DNA of 64,000 nt from Molanna angustata (lineage: Eukaryota > Arthropoda > Insecta > Trichoptera > Molannidae): NCBI GenBank assembly GCA_963576475.1, contig OY754982.1:4553201-4617200 (forward strand). The letters are read 5' to 3'. Positions 20,691-33,059 of this stretch are shown here, one piece after another (the first letter of the stretch is position 1; every line of letters starts with the position of its first letter). The notes beneath the pieces were generated by a model. The model did not search any database and had not been told where the DNA came from. It saw only the letters and a list, made by a program, of their open reading frames with translations. The position numbers were made by a program, and so were the translations under genes.

Positions 20691-21655
20691 AAAGTAAAAT
20701 AAACATGCCGTACATAGCACACAGCACATAGCACACACACACACAGATACATTGTGATGAAACTTTCAGAATACAATCTCAGCATGATACTAGTTGATAA
20801 TTTGCAATGAAAAAAATACCCTTAAAATTGCGAAATCATAACTCCCTACTATATCCCCTTGGGTTAGTGAGGAGTAATAAGGTTAAAATTATACATTAAA
20901 AATAAATTAAAAATTATTATTATACAAAATAATCACCATAAATAAAGTTATACCTGAAAATATATTTTATTCGTGTAAATACGTACTTCTTACTTTTAAG
21001 TTAACAGATATTTGCGTACAAATATCATTTTGTTTTAAATATATCGTTTTGTTTTCCAACAATTATTATTGAGTATTAAAATATTTCTGAATTCTGTGTT
21101 TCCACCTTTTATAACCCGGGTCTTTTTAAGAACCGAATAAATATATTCGTTAGCAGATTGCAAACCCTCCCTAACGTCACGTAGGGCGCTTCTTTGAAAA
21201 AGTAGAACGGATCCAATAGCTGGTGTCTCCTACGAAGCCATGTTTACACGAGTGGGTTGTGGAAACGTTTGATAGAAGACCAAGTCAAGTATGTATAACC
21301 TTAAAAATTATTATAAAGAAATTATTTAGAAAAATAAATAAAAAAATTAATGAATTAAAAAGTTTCCCATTTTATAACTCGGCGTGAAATCAATTACTTA
21401 CTGCCTTAAAAAGCAAAGTTGCCATAAAGAATAAAACTTCCTTCGTAAAGTAATTTTACTATAAGTACCTAACTAAATGCATATTTCATAAAAACCAACG
21501 AATTTATAATGAAAGCAACGATTTTTTTCAACTTAAGAAGTATAATTATGAATAAGTTTATTTTTCAAACGATATTCAATGAATCTGATTACAAGTAAAG
21601 TACTTTAAGAAAAAAAGCTTTTAAAATGACAAAAATATTTTAATGAAAATGTAGA
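20691..21655. other. Unassigned AT-rich sequence
   Basis: Contains a short (AC)n run at about 20720-20745 and otherwise nothing recognisable. Confidence 0.45.
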
Positions 21656-21915
21656 AATATATACATACCACCACGCCATGTTCCTCACGTGGTAGGCAGT
21701 GAGAAACGTAAGTACCACATTTTACTATCTTGACACACGTTCGTCGCCTGGTTTCTTTCAGAATATCGTTCACATGGTTGTGCCATCCTTTTCTTGGGCG
21801 TCCCCGACCTCTTATTCCGTTCCTGTCAGCTTTGTATATTTTCATTGTCAGGCGTTCTTCATTCATTCTTCCCAAGTGGCCGAACTATATAAATGTGTTA
21901 ACTTTCTATATTCTT
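21656..21915 (-). pseudogene. LINE tail family fragment
   Basis: The minus strand reads MGRMNEERLTMKIYKADRNG, IRGRGRPRKGWHNHVNDILK, then RRTCVK. The 3' end CACCACGCCATG lies at about 21668-21680. Truncated in the middle of the RNRRAC region relative to 15944. Confidence 0.85.
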
Positions 21916-21924
21916 TCGGTATAT

Positions 21925-22365
21925 TTTTTTTATTTATTTATTCTTAGAAAACTTTTATATAATAATAATTGGAATCTCACTAGCCCAAAGGCTATCAGTG
22001 AGTTTCCCATACAAAAAGGTCAAGTACATATTACATTCCTTAAGTTACAGTATTAAAATTATAATATGATATACCTACATGTTTTTGATTTAATTACTAC
22101 TTATAAATGTGTCAAATGTTTTTAATTACTTTCTGCAATATTTATTTTATATATATATAGTTTTAACTGAGGATATTTTATTAAGTTTATCCATTCCACT
22201 TGGAAGGGTGTTAAATATTTTCCTTATACTTACTTTCAGTGTCCTTTCACCATAATAGTTTGTCCATCTGGGAATTATCAATTTATTTTGTGCAACTTGT
22301 CTGGAATTATATATATATATATATATTTTTTTACAGGTATTTTTAAATAAAAATATCAATCTAAT
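21925..22365 (-). pseudogene. LINE ORF2 C-terminus plus 3' UTR
   Basis: The minus strand from 22359 reads NSRQVAQNKLIIPRWTNYYG, ERTLKVSIRKIFNTLPSGMD. This matches the 'S-R-Q-A ... P-R ... Y-G ... F-N-x-L-P' end of a group of LINE ORF2 proteins. The remaining sequence to 21925 would be its 3' UTR. A (TA)n run interrupts the frame near 22310-22325. Confidence 0.6.
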
Positions 22366-23590
22366 TATATAACAAGAAATGAAAAAAAAAATTGAATTTT
22401 ATTATTCCAGTAGAGCATCGCCAAATACCATGATAGTAATCTTTTGGTAAAACAATAGCAAATTTGTTAAAAGTTGAATCAAAGTGAATGACCGATTAAG
22501 TTTTGTCATTTCTTCTGGGGGGCATGTAAAACCTTCCATTTAGATATTCGATTTTTATTTTTTATAAATAGAATACTCTTGGATATGGGTTATCATGTAA
22601 CGGGACATACCCCGCAGGTTTGTTTTTAAAATGCAAAAAATCAACATTTTTTGAGTTTCCGATAATTGAAATCACGTATAAAACCATTTTAACGCACGCG
22701 ATAGTTACCCTTACTAACACGTAACTTCATAGTGGATTAGAAGGTTTTAATATATCATGTTTTCAGTCACTACGTTTAGCGTAATATGCCTTTTTAAGGG
22801 GTTTACACAATAATTATACAATATATGAATTATAGCAAACATACCAAGTACATCCATCGTGTTTAGTTATGAAGCCCATTTTAATCCCAAATATGAAACG
22901 TAATCAATTGTCACTCCATTCAAATTTGTTAAAGATTTAAAAAATGCAACGAATAATAATGAAATAATACCATCAATTGACAGATAATCATTGACAGATA
23001 ATATTATCATTGACATTGTATTATACCGACACAAAAAACACCTACATTACCGACCTGTCAAATAAAACGCAGCTGTCTAAATTCTAAATGTAACGTGAAG
23101 GATTCAATAAATGACATTGTACCTACATATTATGATGTGACGTGTTCCAGAGGCGACAAATTGCGGAATATTTTCTGTGGAATTGTATGCACATTGTAAC
23201 GTAAGGTACCTACGTATGTGGATTGTAAATATTTTTGTGTGCATTTTGTGATGAATGTGGAACATGCCTCACAACATGGCGGCAACACTAAAACAAGAAA
23301 ATGACAGCGCTGAGAGCAAATTACATGTTTAATATATCACTGAATAGTCGCATTGTAAAAGCGCATGCAGAGCAATTTTTTCGTGTCATCAGAGCGAAAT
23401 TCGAAGCATGTATTAAACGAGGAATTAACAATGTACAACCGGTTAGAGAAATATGGCGGAACTGTTTTGCACCGTCCAAGACAGAGAGGCTTTATACCAA
23501 GTGATCGTCTACGTCAAGGAGACATAAACCTCCCAATTTCCTCTTTTGACAAAACGTTTTTGTTTAGTTTACGTTCATTCATCGTCTACA
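22366..23590. other. Unassigned sequence
   Basis: Nothing recognised. Around 22985-23015 the word TTGACAGATAAT is locally duplicated. Composition is more balanced at 23140-23520 but without a familiar frame. Confidence 0.45.
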
Positions 23591-23591
23591 A

Positions 23592-23745
23592 CACCCCTAG
23601 ACTACGTGTCATTTAGCTCAAGAAAAGATAAATCAATGTATGGAAGTGAGGGTTGTCACGTGACTGGCACCTGTCACTTCCATACATTGAGTTATCTTTT
23701 CTTGTTTTTTTTCTTGAGCTAAATGACACGTTGTCTAGGAGGGCA
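23592..23745. mobile_element. Foldback MITE family A, copy 2 (more complete)
   Basis: About 154 bp forming one long hairpin. The arms carry ACCCCTAGACTACGTGTCAT, TTAGCTCAAGAAAAGATAAA and TGTATGGAAGTGA, mirrored as GAGCTAAATGACACGTTGTC and TAGGAGGG. The central TGTCACGTGACTGGCA is in the opposite orientation to the centre of the 12767 copy. No ORF of its own. Confidence 0.9.
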
Positions 23746-24246
23746 GATACTTCATTATTTTTTACATGTGTTTTCAAGAAAAATAAATCTATTTTATTCA
23801 TAAATACTATTTTTTCATTACTTAAAAAAAAACTTTTTAAACTTGATATATTAAAACCAAATGTAATATGGCTGAATTCTACTGTGAAAGAGTATTAAAT
23901 ATATCTACAATCGCAACGGAAAACGTTGCTGGTTGCTGGCTGAAATTGCCTGTGAAAAATATATATGAAAGGTTCACAGTTCTTGGTGAACATCCCCGCC
24001 ATGCATGGACTGTGTGGTCACCCCACTCCATTCACGAAATACGAGTTTTCATCATTCCGGTATTGCGATAAAAGGTAGGACGACGATGCTTCCTGTATAC
24101 ACTGAATACTCGGACAAAAATAATGTAAGGATTAGCGTTTTTTTTTAATCGCTGAAGCAGGTATCAACGTTTACAAATTTAATAGAAGAATAAAGCATTT
24201 TTTAAGGTTTATTTTAATTGGAAAAAACACGGGGTCCACATTCATA
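23746..24246. other. Unassigned sequence
   Basis: Nothing recognised. The small ORF at 23868-24071 has no familiar motif. Confidence 0.4.
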
Positions 24247-24281
24247 ATATCGTCTGCTGACAGGAAAAAGTCACTAACTGC
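24247..24281 (-). repeat. 35-bp inverted repeat, left member
   Basis: Perfect reverse complement of 25718-25752 (core CGTCTGCTGACAGGAAAAAG). It is less AT-rich than its surroundings. The interval between the two members is about 1.44 kb and holds LINE and SINE debris. Confidence 0.9.
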
Positions 24282-24549
24282 CTATTTTGGCAAAATTGAG
24301 TTAACTATGCTATCATATTCACCAAAACACACTTTACATCTGGTAAAAAAATTATCTTCATATCAGGTCCCGTTGCGGAGATTTTTCGGAAAAATATTCA
24401 TTATCTGCATTTTTTTTCAATTATGCCGTCTGGAAAAAGTCATTATCATTGTAATGAAGTCTTTTTTTTTTACATATTATTGTATTTAACTACCAACATT
24501 CGAAAATTTTAACACATTAACTAAAACAATAATTTTCGATAAATACATA

Positions 24550-24860
24550 GCATCACATCCTAACTGGGTAGGCAGAGAGAAAAGAACGCCATTGTTTTCT
24601 ATCCCGGATTGCATTAATCGCCTTATTTACATTGATACATCATCTCAACATTTTAGTCTGTTATTCTCATACATCAACCCATGCATGTCCCTAACGGGGT
24701 AGGCAGAGAGAACCAAACACTATATTTTTATATCCTGGAACACATACATCGACTCATCAATATTATAAATCATTATTACAGGTTCATCTTTTTTCAAGTT
24801 TCTTAGATTTCTTTCTTACAGCATTTCGTTCGTATGGTTGAACCAGCATAAATAATATTT
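24550..24860 (-). mobile_element. Two LINE tail family 3' ends in tandem
   Basis: Two successive minus-strand 3' ends: ACTGGGTAGGCAGAGAGAAA at about 24560, and AACGGGGTAGGCAGAGAGAACC at about 24690, in parts. The latter continues to ATTTCGTTCGTATGGTTG, the equivalent of the HxNDIL region. Both are degraded. Confidence 0.7.
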
Positions 24861-24962
24861 ATATTGTAGTGATATACCTACCAGAAAAACTGCATTCCTG
24901 GTACAATATCTCTTAGGTATCAGTAAATACAGGAGAGAGAGAAGGTGTTTGCCTGACACTGT

Positions 24963-25058
24963 TCATTTACAGCATAAGTTTATGCTTAAATTTGGGTATT
25001 ATGAGGATGCATAAATGTACCTACTTGTTAAACGAACATATTCGTTCTTTAAAAAAAA
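24963..25058 (+). mobile_element. SINE family 1, tail only
   Basis: Body words AGCATAAGTTTATGCTTAAA, GGATGCATAAATGTACCTAC, TTGTTAAACGAACATATTC match the SINE 1 3' half. The tRNA head is lost. Confidence 0.6.
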
Positions 25059-25717
25059 ACTATATTTTTACATGTATTGTTGATATTGACGGTATTTAAG
25101 GTTTAGAATTCATAATATGATTTAGAACAAACCCAGGTTTAATATTGGTTAATTCATAAAAAAAATATATAATACAGAAAATAGAAGTTGATCTGTATAT
25201 CTTCTGAAAATGTGAGTAAATACCTAAATTTCTATTAATTTTAAAGTCAAGAAAAAAATTTAGAGGTCCTGGGCACAATAGGTACCTTTCATTTGAAACA
25301 TCTGAAATATTCTTGATATGTAGGTACTAATAAAATTAGAATATTAGAAGAATACAAAAAGTTTGGAAGAAATTGCAAAATGGCAATAAACTCGCCACTT
25401 GTGCAGGTTGCAAAGAAGTGATTAAAATTTGATTTTTTTTATGAAAGCATTATAATGAGTTTTACCACATAGAAATATTACATACAATCTCACACAGTAT
25501 GGCAGATGAACCGTCAGGAAAATCTCATTATATGCAATTTTGTGTTTTTTTCATTCCCTATGAGTTTTTGTCAAATTTGAAAATCAAATATAGTTAGATT
25601 AGGCTACTTTTTATATATGTTGAAAAATTCATAACAATCTATAAACAATTAAAGAAGTTATGAGAGTTAATATTGCCAAAAAACTTTGACAGCCATTATC
25701 TCGAAAACATGTTTGTT
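25059..25717. other. Unassigned AT-rich sequence
   Basis: Nothing recognised. Confidence 0.4.
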
Positions 25718-25752
25718 GCAGTTAGTGACTTTTTCCTGTCAGCAGACGATAT
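25718..25752 (+). repeat. 35-bp inverted repeat, right member
   Basis: See 24247-24281. The flank just left (TTTTGGCAAtATTaACT-like at 25670-25690) also weakly resembles, in inverse, the flank of the left member, so homology may extend beyond 35 bp. Confidence 0.9.
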
Positions 25753-26370
25753 ACATATAACAAGTATAAAAACATACACAAAACGCATGTCATACTATAA
25801 TACAAGTTTAGCGAAAAATGTTTCCGTTTATAAAAAAAACAACTTCATATCGTCTGTGCATCGTCTCATAAAGGCTTTCAAAATATTTTGAATTCTTACA
25901 TTTTCATCCTACAAGATTCCCTTTCTCAATTGAATTCACCTAACCTTAATGATGATAACGACGGTCTTCAACAGACAAATATCATTCAGTGCCAATTTAA
26001 ATATACCTTAGTGAAACTGAAACAAGTTTAGTAAGTGGTTAGTCATTATACGTCGGTGCTGGCGTCCTGGATTCTAATTCCAATTGAGGAGAAATTGATT
26101 TAATGAGGATTAAAGCTCAAAGACAATTTCCATTTCCCAGAATTTTATTTTAGAATGGTCTAGTTAGTTTGACTGCGGATAACCTAGATATTTATAAACC
26201 TCAAACCCCTTCCAACTATGCATTTGGAAATTTCTCTGTTTATTTCCGCCCATTTCTAATATTTTTCCTTTTTCAATATGTAATGTTTTACGTTTACCTA
26301 AACCGAAAGACATTCTTTAGACATAAATATTTGTTTTACGGCGCTGGCCGATTTACTAATGATATTAGAT
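25753..26370. other. Unassigned sequence
   Basis: Nothing recognised. The ORF at 26169-26405 runs into a SINE and is not a gene. Confidence 0.4.
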
Positions 26371-26545
26371 GGGTCGATGGCAGAGCGGTTAGCGCGCTGG
26401 ACTAGTAATCCAGTGATCGCGAGTTCGAATTCTGCCTCGACTGATTTCGTTCACCTATAGCACAAGCATTTATTTGCTTATTTTAGGGAACGTAGGAAGA
26501 TGTATATGTATTTGTTTAACAAGGACATATTCATTTAAAAAAAAA
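26371..26545 (+). mobile_element. SINE family 1, cleanest tRNA head
   Basis: tRNA-like head 26372-26443 with A box TGGCAGAGCGGTTAGCGCG, anticodon arm CTGGA-CTAGTAA-TCCAG (anticodon AGU) and B box GAGTTCGAATTC. The body then has GATTTCGTTCACCTATAGCA and GGAAGATGTATATGTA, with an A-rich end. RNA polymerase III transcription is expected from the family type. Confidence 0.93.
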
Positions 26546-28090
<1,545 letters not shown>

Positions 28091-28094
28091 GTAA

Positions 28095-28375
28095 ATAAAA
28101 TTTATAAAGCGCTGTTTAGTGATACAAGATCACTCCAAGGGCGCTATAGCTTATTTGTTGGCTTTGCAAAACAAGGCAGTATTAAGTAGTCTACCGAAGG
28201 TGTCAATGCTCTGAGTACCACGTATGTCAAGGGTAATTTATTCCGTTTCAAAGGTCGGTTCACACTGAAACCACTATCATACTAAGCAGCCTTATTGTCT
28301 GTGTCCAATTCTTTTAAAGAGTCAGTACTCTGTGATCTAGATGATCTCAGTGTTAGCTGTCTTCCTGATGAAATA
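28095..28375 (-). pseudogene. CR1-like LINE fragment, copy 3
   Basis: Minus-strand homologue of 3365-3640: landmarks GTGATACAAGATCACTCCAA, GGGCGCTATAGCTTATTTGT, ACCACGTATGTCAAGG (codons for the DIRG segment) and TCTTTTAAAGAGTCAGTACT. It begins without the (TAA)n tail and is truncated before the reverse-transcriptase part. Confidence 0.8.
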
Positions 28376-28489
28376 CTCACACAATATGATAGATAAAGAT
28401 GTTAAAATAAACTGTTCTTTATTTCAAAGACTTATTGTATCTTTTGAGAGTACTGGAAAAAGATTTTCAAAATTTTAAATTTAGTCTAG

Positions 28490-28990
28490 TATATTTTATT
28501 TCTTTTATTTTTTAAGCTTCATGTACAATACTGTGTACAATGGCGGGTTTATGGCGGGCGGGCCAAAAGGCAATTTCTTCCAACCAACCAAAGCAACGTG
28601 AGGCCATAGATAGTATAGTGGTAGGTACATGAAATTTATAACAAACGGAAATAAACACGTAACATTATTAAGAGTAAATTCACAGCAACAAAGGAAGGAA
28701 GGAAATAGAGGTTGAGGGAGGGGAGGGAGGATGGATATGGGGTGTCAGTTAAGAATTATTAGACAGGTAAAACAGCTTTAGTGTCTTTTTAAAAAGTTGA
28801 ATCGATTGAGACGTCGTAGTATCATTACTTGAGGTGTTCCATAGCTTTGCTGATTGTACTTCAAAAGAGGACTGAGAAATTCAGTAGAATGAATGGGAAT
28901 AGCTTGTGTGGTACGTTCAGCAGATCGAAGAGGCACACCGTGATGTGACAAGAAAAAAACCTTTTTCTTAAGATATTGTGGTGAATAAGT
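28490..28990 (-). pseudogene. LINE 3' UTR and ORF2 C-terminus
   Basis: 28490-28760 (TGTACAATGGCGGGTTTATG, TCCAACCAACCAAAG, GAGGGAGGATGGATATGG) recurs at 42205-42450 and represents the 3' UTR. Upstream on the minus strand, 28830-28990 reads FLSHHGVPLRSAERTTQAIP, similar to GFPRRSAERTRLSIP of the 14440 LINE. It therefore joins this UTR to the Jockey/CR1-like family of 14440-15135. Confidence 0.75.
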
Positions 28991-29320
28991 GTATGAAGTA
29001 ATAGCTTATGTCAACTCTGTAAATTTATTTAGGTATAACTATTTATTGGTAACAACTTGAAATGCATGACATATATTAGTAGACAAATTGGTGTTGTTTT
29101 ATAGTTACCAAAGAAACTATTATTATTTGATCAGTTGCTTTTGTTACTATCAAAAGCGACTAATTTAAACATGAACATCCGCTATGAATAATCGAAACAT
29201 GCGCCAGACGCCGTTTACATAACATACCAGAGGTCAATAAAAACTTCCGCAATTAAAACACACGCCCATGAAACGGTCGTGCAATTAACATCGGTCTGAA
29301 GTTCTATATTATAAATGTAT
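28991..29320. other. Unassigned sequence
   Basis: Nothing recognised. Confidence 0.4.
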
Positions 29321-29366
29321 GCACCACATCTGATGATGTTATATTGGGACGAAAGCCGCATCGTAG
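29321..29366 (+). ncRNA. Degenerate hammerhead ribozyme
   Basis: CUGAUGA at 29330-29336 is followed by the extra U, a weak helix II (GUU...GAC), GAAA at 29351-29354, the insert GCCGCA and UC (29361-29362), then GUAGAUUAAUAU. The order and spacing align with the intact ribozyme at 52226-52275 (CUGACGAUGU...GAAACGCGUCGAUAAUCUAAUA). Helix I near the core does not pair well and helix III is no longer a clean palindrome, so it is probably inactive. Confidence 0.6.
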
Positions 29367-29559
29367 ATTAATATGAAACAATTAACCACCCCAAAGCAGG
29401 CATTCTCAAACAATAATGTTCGGGTAGATAATGATTTTGTGTGTATGTAGGAATATACAAACTTTTCATCAAGGTAACCAGCGACAGTTTGTGGGTGTAA
29501 TTTATTTATAAAATGAAGAATCGCTGTTGAACCGTTGTGTATTACTGAACATTGTGAGA

Positions 29560-29830
29560 TATTTTTTTATTAAACGAATAATTACAATTAACAAAAATGT
29601 TTTAATTATTCAGGTGTATAAGTTCCATAATATACATTTGATAATAACCCTTTTTATTAAACGAATAATTACAATTAACAAAAATGTTTTAATTATTCAG
29701 GTGTATAAGTTCCATGAAATACATTTGATAATAACCATTTTAATTAAACGAATAATTACAATTTACAAAAATGTTTTAATTATTCAGGTGTATAAGTTAC
29801 ATAATATACATTTGATAATAACCCTTTTTA
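29560..29830. repeat. 87-bp tandem repeat, about three units
   Basis: AACGAATAATTACAATT recurs at 29573, 29660 and 29747, exactly 87 bp apart. Because 87 is divisible by three, the frame 29527-29877 stays open through all units, giving a repeated 29-residue peptide. That frame is most likely fortuitous: the peptide is low-complexity Ile/Asn/Lys. Confidence 0.95.
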
Positions 29831-29920
29831 ATTGTTACAAAATCTCGTATTTAAAAAAGGGAGTATCTATGTCATAAAATATTGAATTACAAAGGTTTGG
29901 AGATTTGTATGAAAACACAT

Positions 29921-29954
29921 TAATAATATACATAAAGGATTATGTATATTATTA
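29921..29954. repeat. 14-bp hairpin
   Basis: TAATAATATACATA and its perfect reverse complement around the 6-nt loop AAGGAT, directly before the family C repeat. Confidence 0.8.
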
Positions 29955-30180
29955 TTGGGTAATCGAAAATACAACAGGCAACAATAACATCTCACATAGT
30001 TCAGCAATGAGGTTCACAACCCATTCTGAATGTTGTGCCTTTTTTGGTGAAACGAGACTGGTGTGTGGGTATACATAGATGTGTTGTTCTCACTTTTATA
30101 AGGCAATGCACACCCGCACACCTTTCGCTGGTTATCCCACATTGTGGGATAGCCGTGATGGTATGAATGAATGAAATAAA
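29955..30180 (+). repeat. Dispersed repeat family C, second long copy
   Basis: Same order as 4180-4400: GGGTAATCGAAAATACAACA, AACATCTCACATAGTTCAGC, ACGAGACTGGTGTGTGGGT, then CACATTGTGGGATAGCC and the (GAAT)n tail. The shared start GGGTAAT overlaps family B at 4180, so B and C are probably parts of one element. Confidence 0.8.
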
Positions 30181-30240
30181 CAAGATTTTTAAATAAATGT
30201 AAAGATAGGTATATAAAAACAAGAATGAAAAAACAAAAAA

Positions 30241-31290
30241 ATGTTACAAGTAAATTCAGTTAGTGTTCTCCATAAAAAAATTATTGATTTTTTTAACCAT
30301 ATTGCAAGTCAATATAGTTAGTCTTTGATTGCTGTCATTGCTGTGTTTTGATTTTAAACATTTGATTCACTAGTACCATACGATAAATAAATAAATAGTT
30401 AGTGTTCCCCATAAAAATGTTCTTGATATTTTTAACCATATTGCAAGTAAATTTAGTTAGTGTTCTCCATAAAAATGTTATTGATATTTTTAAACATATT
30501 GCAAGTAAATTTAGTAAGTGTTCTCCATAATAATGTTATTGATATTTTTAACCATATTGCATGTAAACTTAGTTAGTGTTCTCCATAAAAATGTTATTGA
30601 TATTTTTAACCATATTGCAAGTAAATTTAGTTAGTGTTCTCCATAAAAATGTTTTTGATATTTTTAACTATATTGCAAGTAAATTTAGTTAGTGTTCTCC
30701 ATAATAATGTTATTGATATTTTTAACCATATTGCATGTAAATTTAGTTAGTGTTCTCCATAAAAATGTTATTGATATTTTTAACCATATTGCAAGTAAAT
30801 TTAGTTAGTGTTCTCCATAAAAATGTTTTTGATATTTTTAACTATATTGCAAGTAAATTTAGTTAGTGTTCTCCATAATAATGTTATTGATATTTTTAAC
30901 CATATTGCATGTAAATTTAGTTAGTGTTCTCCATAAAAATGTTATTGATATTTTTAACCATATTGCAAGTAAATTTAGTTAGTGTTCTCCATAAAAATGT
31001 TATTGATATTTTTAACCATATTGCAAGTAAATTTAGTTAGTGTTCTCCATAATAATGTTATTGATATTTTTAACCATATTGCATGTAAATTTAGTTAGTG
31101 TTCTCCATAAAAATGTTATTGATATTTTTAACCATATTGCAAGTAAATTTAGTTAGTGTTCTCCATAAAAATGTTATTGATATTTTTAACCATATTGCAA
31201 GTCAATTTAGTTAGTGTTCTCCATAAAAATGTAATTGATATTTTTAACCATATTGCAAGTAAATTTAGTTAGTGTTCTCCATAAAAATGA
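30241..31290. repeat. 58-bp tandem array with trimeric higher-order pattern
   Basis: GTGTTCTCCATAA recurs at 30403 (a variant) and then every 58 bp from 30461 to 31273, giving 16 regular units. One further unit at 30263 is separated from the array by a unit with about 82 bp of extra sequence. Units marked by ATAATAATG followed by GCATG occur at 30519, 30693, 30867 and 31041, exactly 174 bp apart, defining a three-unit higher-order repeat. The array ends abruptly at about 31290. Confidence 0.97.
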
Positions 31291-31445
31291 GATAAGAATA
31301 AGGACAGAAAAGTATGTAGGTACATACATGATCAGTACAATTGTTTGATTTTATTCTTTAAGATATTATAATTTTATTAAGTAAAGTCTAAGACTCAACG
31401 GGAATTTTTTAAACCATTTAGCACTTTTATACTTGCCTGTAGTAT
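31291..31445. other. Unassigned flank of the array
   Basis: Nothing recognised. Confidence 0.4.
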
Positions 31446-31542
31446 TTCGATTATTCGGCTCTTTTGGACACACGAAAACGACGATAATAGAAAAAGTGGA
31501 AGCACTATTCTAAGCTAGCTCCTCACAGCTAAAAAATATGTA
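31446..31542 (-). repeat. Dispersed repeat family B
   Basis: Minus-strand match to 4104-4190: TATTCGGCTCTTTTGGACAC, AATAGAAAAAGTGGAAGCAC, TATTCTAAGC, CTCACAGCTA. Confidence 0.7.
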
Positions 31543-31925
31543 TACATTTTTCAGTATTGTAAAAAAATATATTCAAACGTCCATTTATTTATTCAGATAG
31601 TTGGAAGTATCTGAAGTAATGCGTCATTTTTAGACAAACCACGATGACAAGGAACGATAATTAGGGTGGGTCCATATTATTTGACGAATTATATTTGACA
31701 GGGAACATTCAATAGTAAAACAGTCATTTCAATTTGTCACTTCAACTGAATATAATTATTTATGAATTAATTATTATTAGAGATCGCGTAGAGGTCTAAA
31801 TTCATATTATTTTTATTTTCTGGCCCGAGAGAATGAAAGAAATATGAAAGTAAACTATCAATCTATGGTTTGACGAAAAGTATTTATTTTTTAATTTAAT
31901 GTACTTTTAACAAATATTTATTAAA
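31543..31925. other. Unassigned AT-rich sequence
   Basis: Nothing recognised. Confidence 0.4.
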
Positions 31926-32065
31926 TTTAGCTTTCTGAACTCTTCCATATAAATTTTAACTATGTCAAATCTCAAACTCCTCCGTGCGCGCAGTATGCTC
32001 AAAGAGGGGTCCGAATTTTTCGTTTCAACACGCATTAATATATAGATTTATCATGATTAATTATA
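31926..32065 (+). repeat. Dispersed repeat family F, single copy
   Basis: TTAGCTTTCTG, CCATATAAATTTTAACTATG, CCGTGCGCGCAGTATGCT, GGTCCGAATTTTTCG and the AT-rich ATATATAGATT match the duplicated unit at 51749-52150. Confidence 0.75.
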
Positions 32066-32089
32066 GAATACAAATGTATGTATATTAGT

Positions 32090-32325
32090 TAAATTTTTCC
32101 ATATTCAATACCACATAATAGATGACCTGTACGTAATCACTTTAAGCGTTTGTGCAATGTTCAAGAGTAAAATTATGCTTTATATTGAGTTTCTCTATCA
32201 ATCTAATTTTTAAAAGTTCTATACATATATATGTTAGACGTAAATGTCTGAGTACCTACTTGAAAATAAGATGTTAACACTTGCGCCATCTATGAAGTAA
32301 CGAAGAAACTTTTGTCTAAAAAATA
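32090..32325 (+). repeat. Dispersed repeat family A
   Basis: 5'-truncated copy: GACCTGTACGTAATCACTTT, AGCGTTTGTGCAATGTTCA, then GCGCCATCTATGAAGTAACG. Confidence 0.7.
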
Positions 32326-32669
32326 TCATTGACTTCCCGCAAATATAAAAATCCAATGAATGTATATATAATATGCTATCATAAAATATTCGATTTAAAA
32401 TGCTTAAATTGCGAATTATCCACTATCACATAAAAGTAAGTACCTACCTACCTATTGGGGAGAAAAAAAGCATTTCACATAAAAATTTCGTCAAATATTA
32501 AATGACACCAAAACCGTACTAATCTGCCAGCCTTTTTGAAACACGTCAAACAGACAACGTAGCAATTCCACAAGCGCGCAGTTTACAGTGTGAAATTTCG
32601 TAAAAGGTATTAAAAAAAATGTTTAATGATGTTACAACGCTGTCCCGCGCTGACATTTCCATGATTGAT
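32326..32669. other. Unassigned sequence
   Basis: Nothing recognised. Confidence 0.4.
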
Positions 32670-32735
32670 ACTGCGGAGGTCGAATTTCTCTGCCTGCCCC
32701 CTCCGGGATGTGAATGATGTCATTCCTGCATCGGA
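32670..32735 (+). mobile_element. LINE tail family, 3' tip
   Basis: AGGTCGAATTTCTCTGCCTG, CCCCCTCCGGGATGTGAATG resembles the TCTCTCTGCCTACC...GGGACATGGCGTGATG tip of the family. Confidence 0.5.
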
Positions 32736-33055
32736 TGCAGTGACATGACAAGCTGTTCTGCACATGGAATTACTGGCGATATTTCCACGAGGGATAGTCA
32801 CAGGGGTAGTTTTTGTTTGGCATAAACCATATTTATGTACAATGTATTTTTTACACTCTCAGTGGTTAATGGGTTAGACCAGACCGCTTGGCAGAGAAGT
32901 GGATTACTTTGACGAAGGTCTCTAGCGCTGATCGGCTTATTTTGTACCCTGGGTATTTGGACTAAACCTTTTGGCATATGCTTCACTGTCATTTTTCTTG
33001 AATTTAAGGATGTCTTCGGAATGGATAGAAATTGTTTTCTCAACAGCGAAAATGT
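32736..33055. other. Unassigned sequence, moderately GC-rich
   Basis: The minus frame 32798-33043 (81 codons) has no motif I recognise. It could be part of a LINE or unrelated. Confidence 0.35.
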
Positions 33056-33059
33056 CTCA

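Noticed and set aside
26372..26443. tRNA-Thr gene (anticodon AGU)
   Set aside because: The same head recurs in six copies, each followed by the same SINE body, and most have mutated arms. It is a SINE head rather than a functional tRNA gene.
30241..31290. CRISPR-like array
   Set aside because: The whole 58-bp unit is repeated with no variable spacer; it is a minisatellite.
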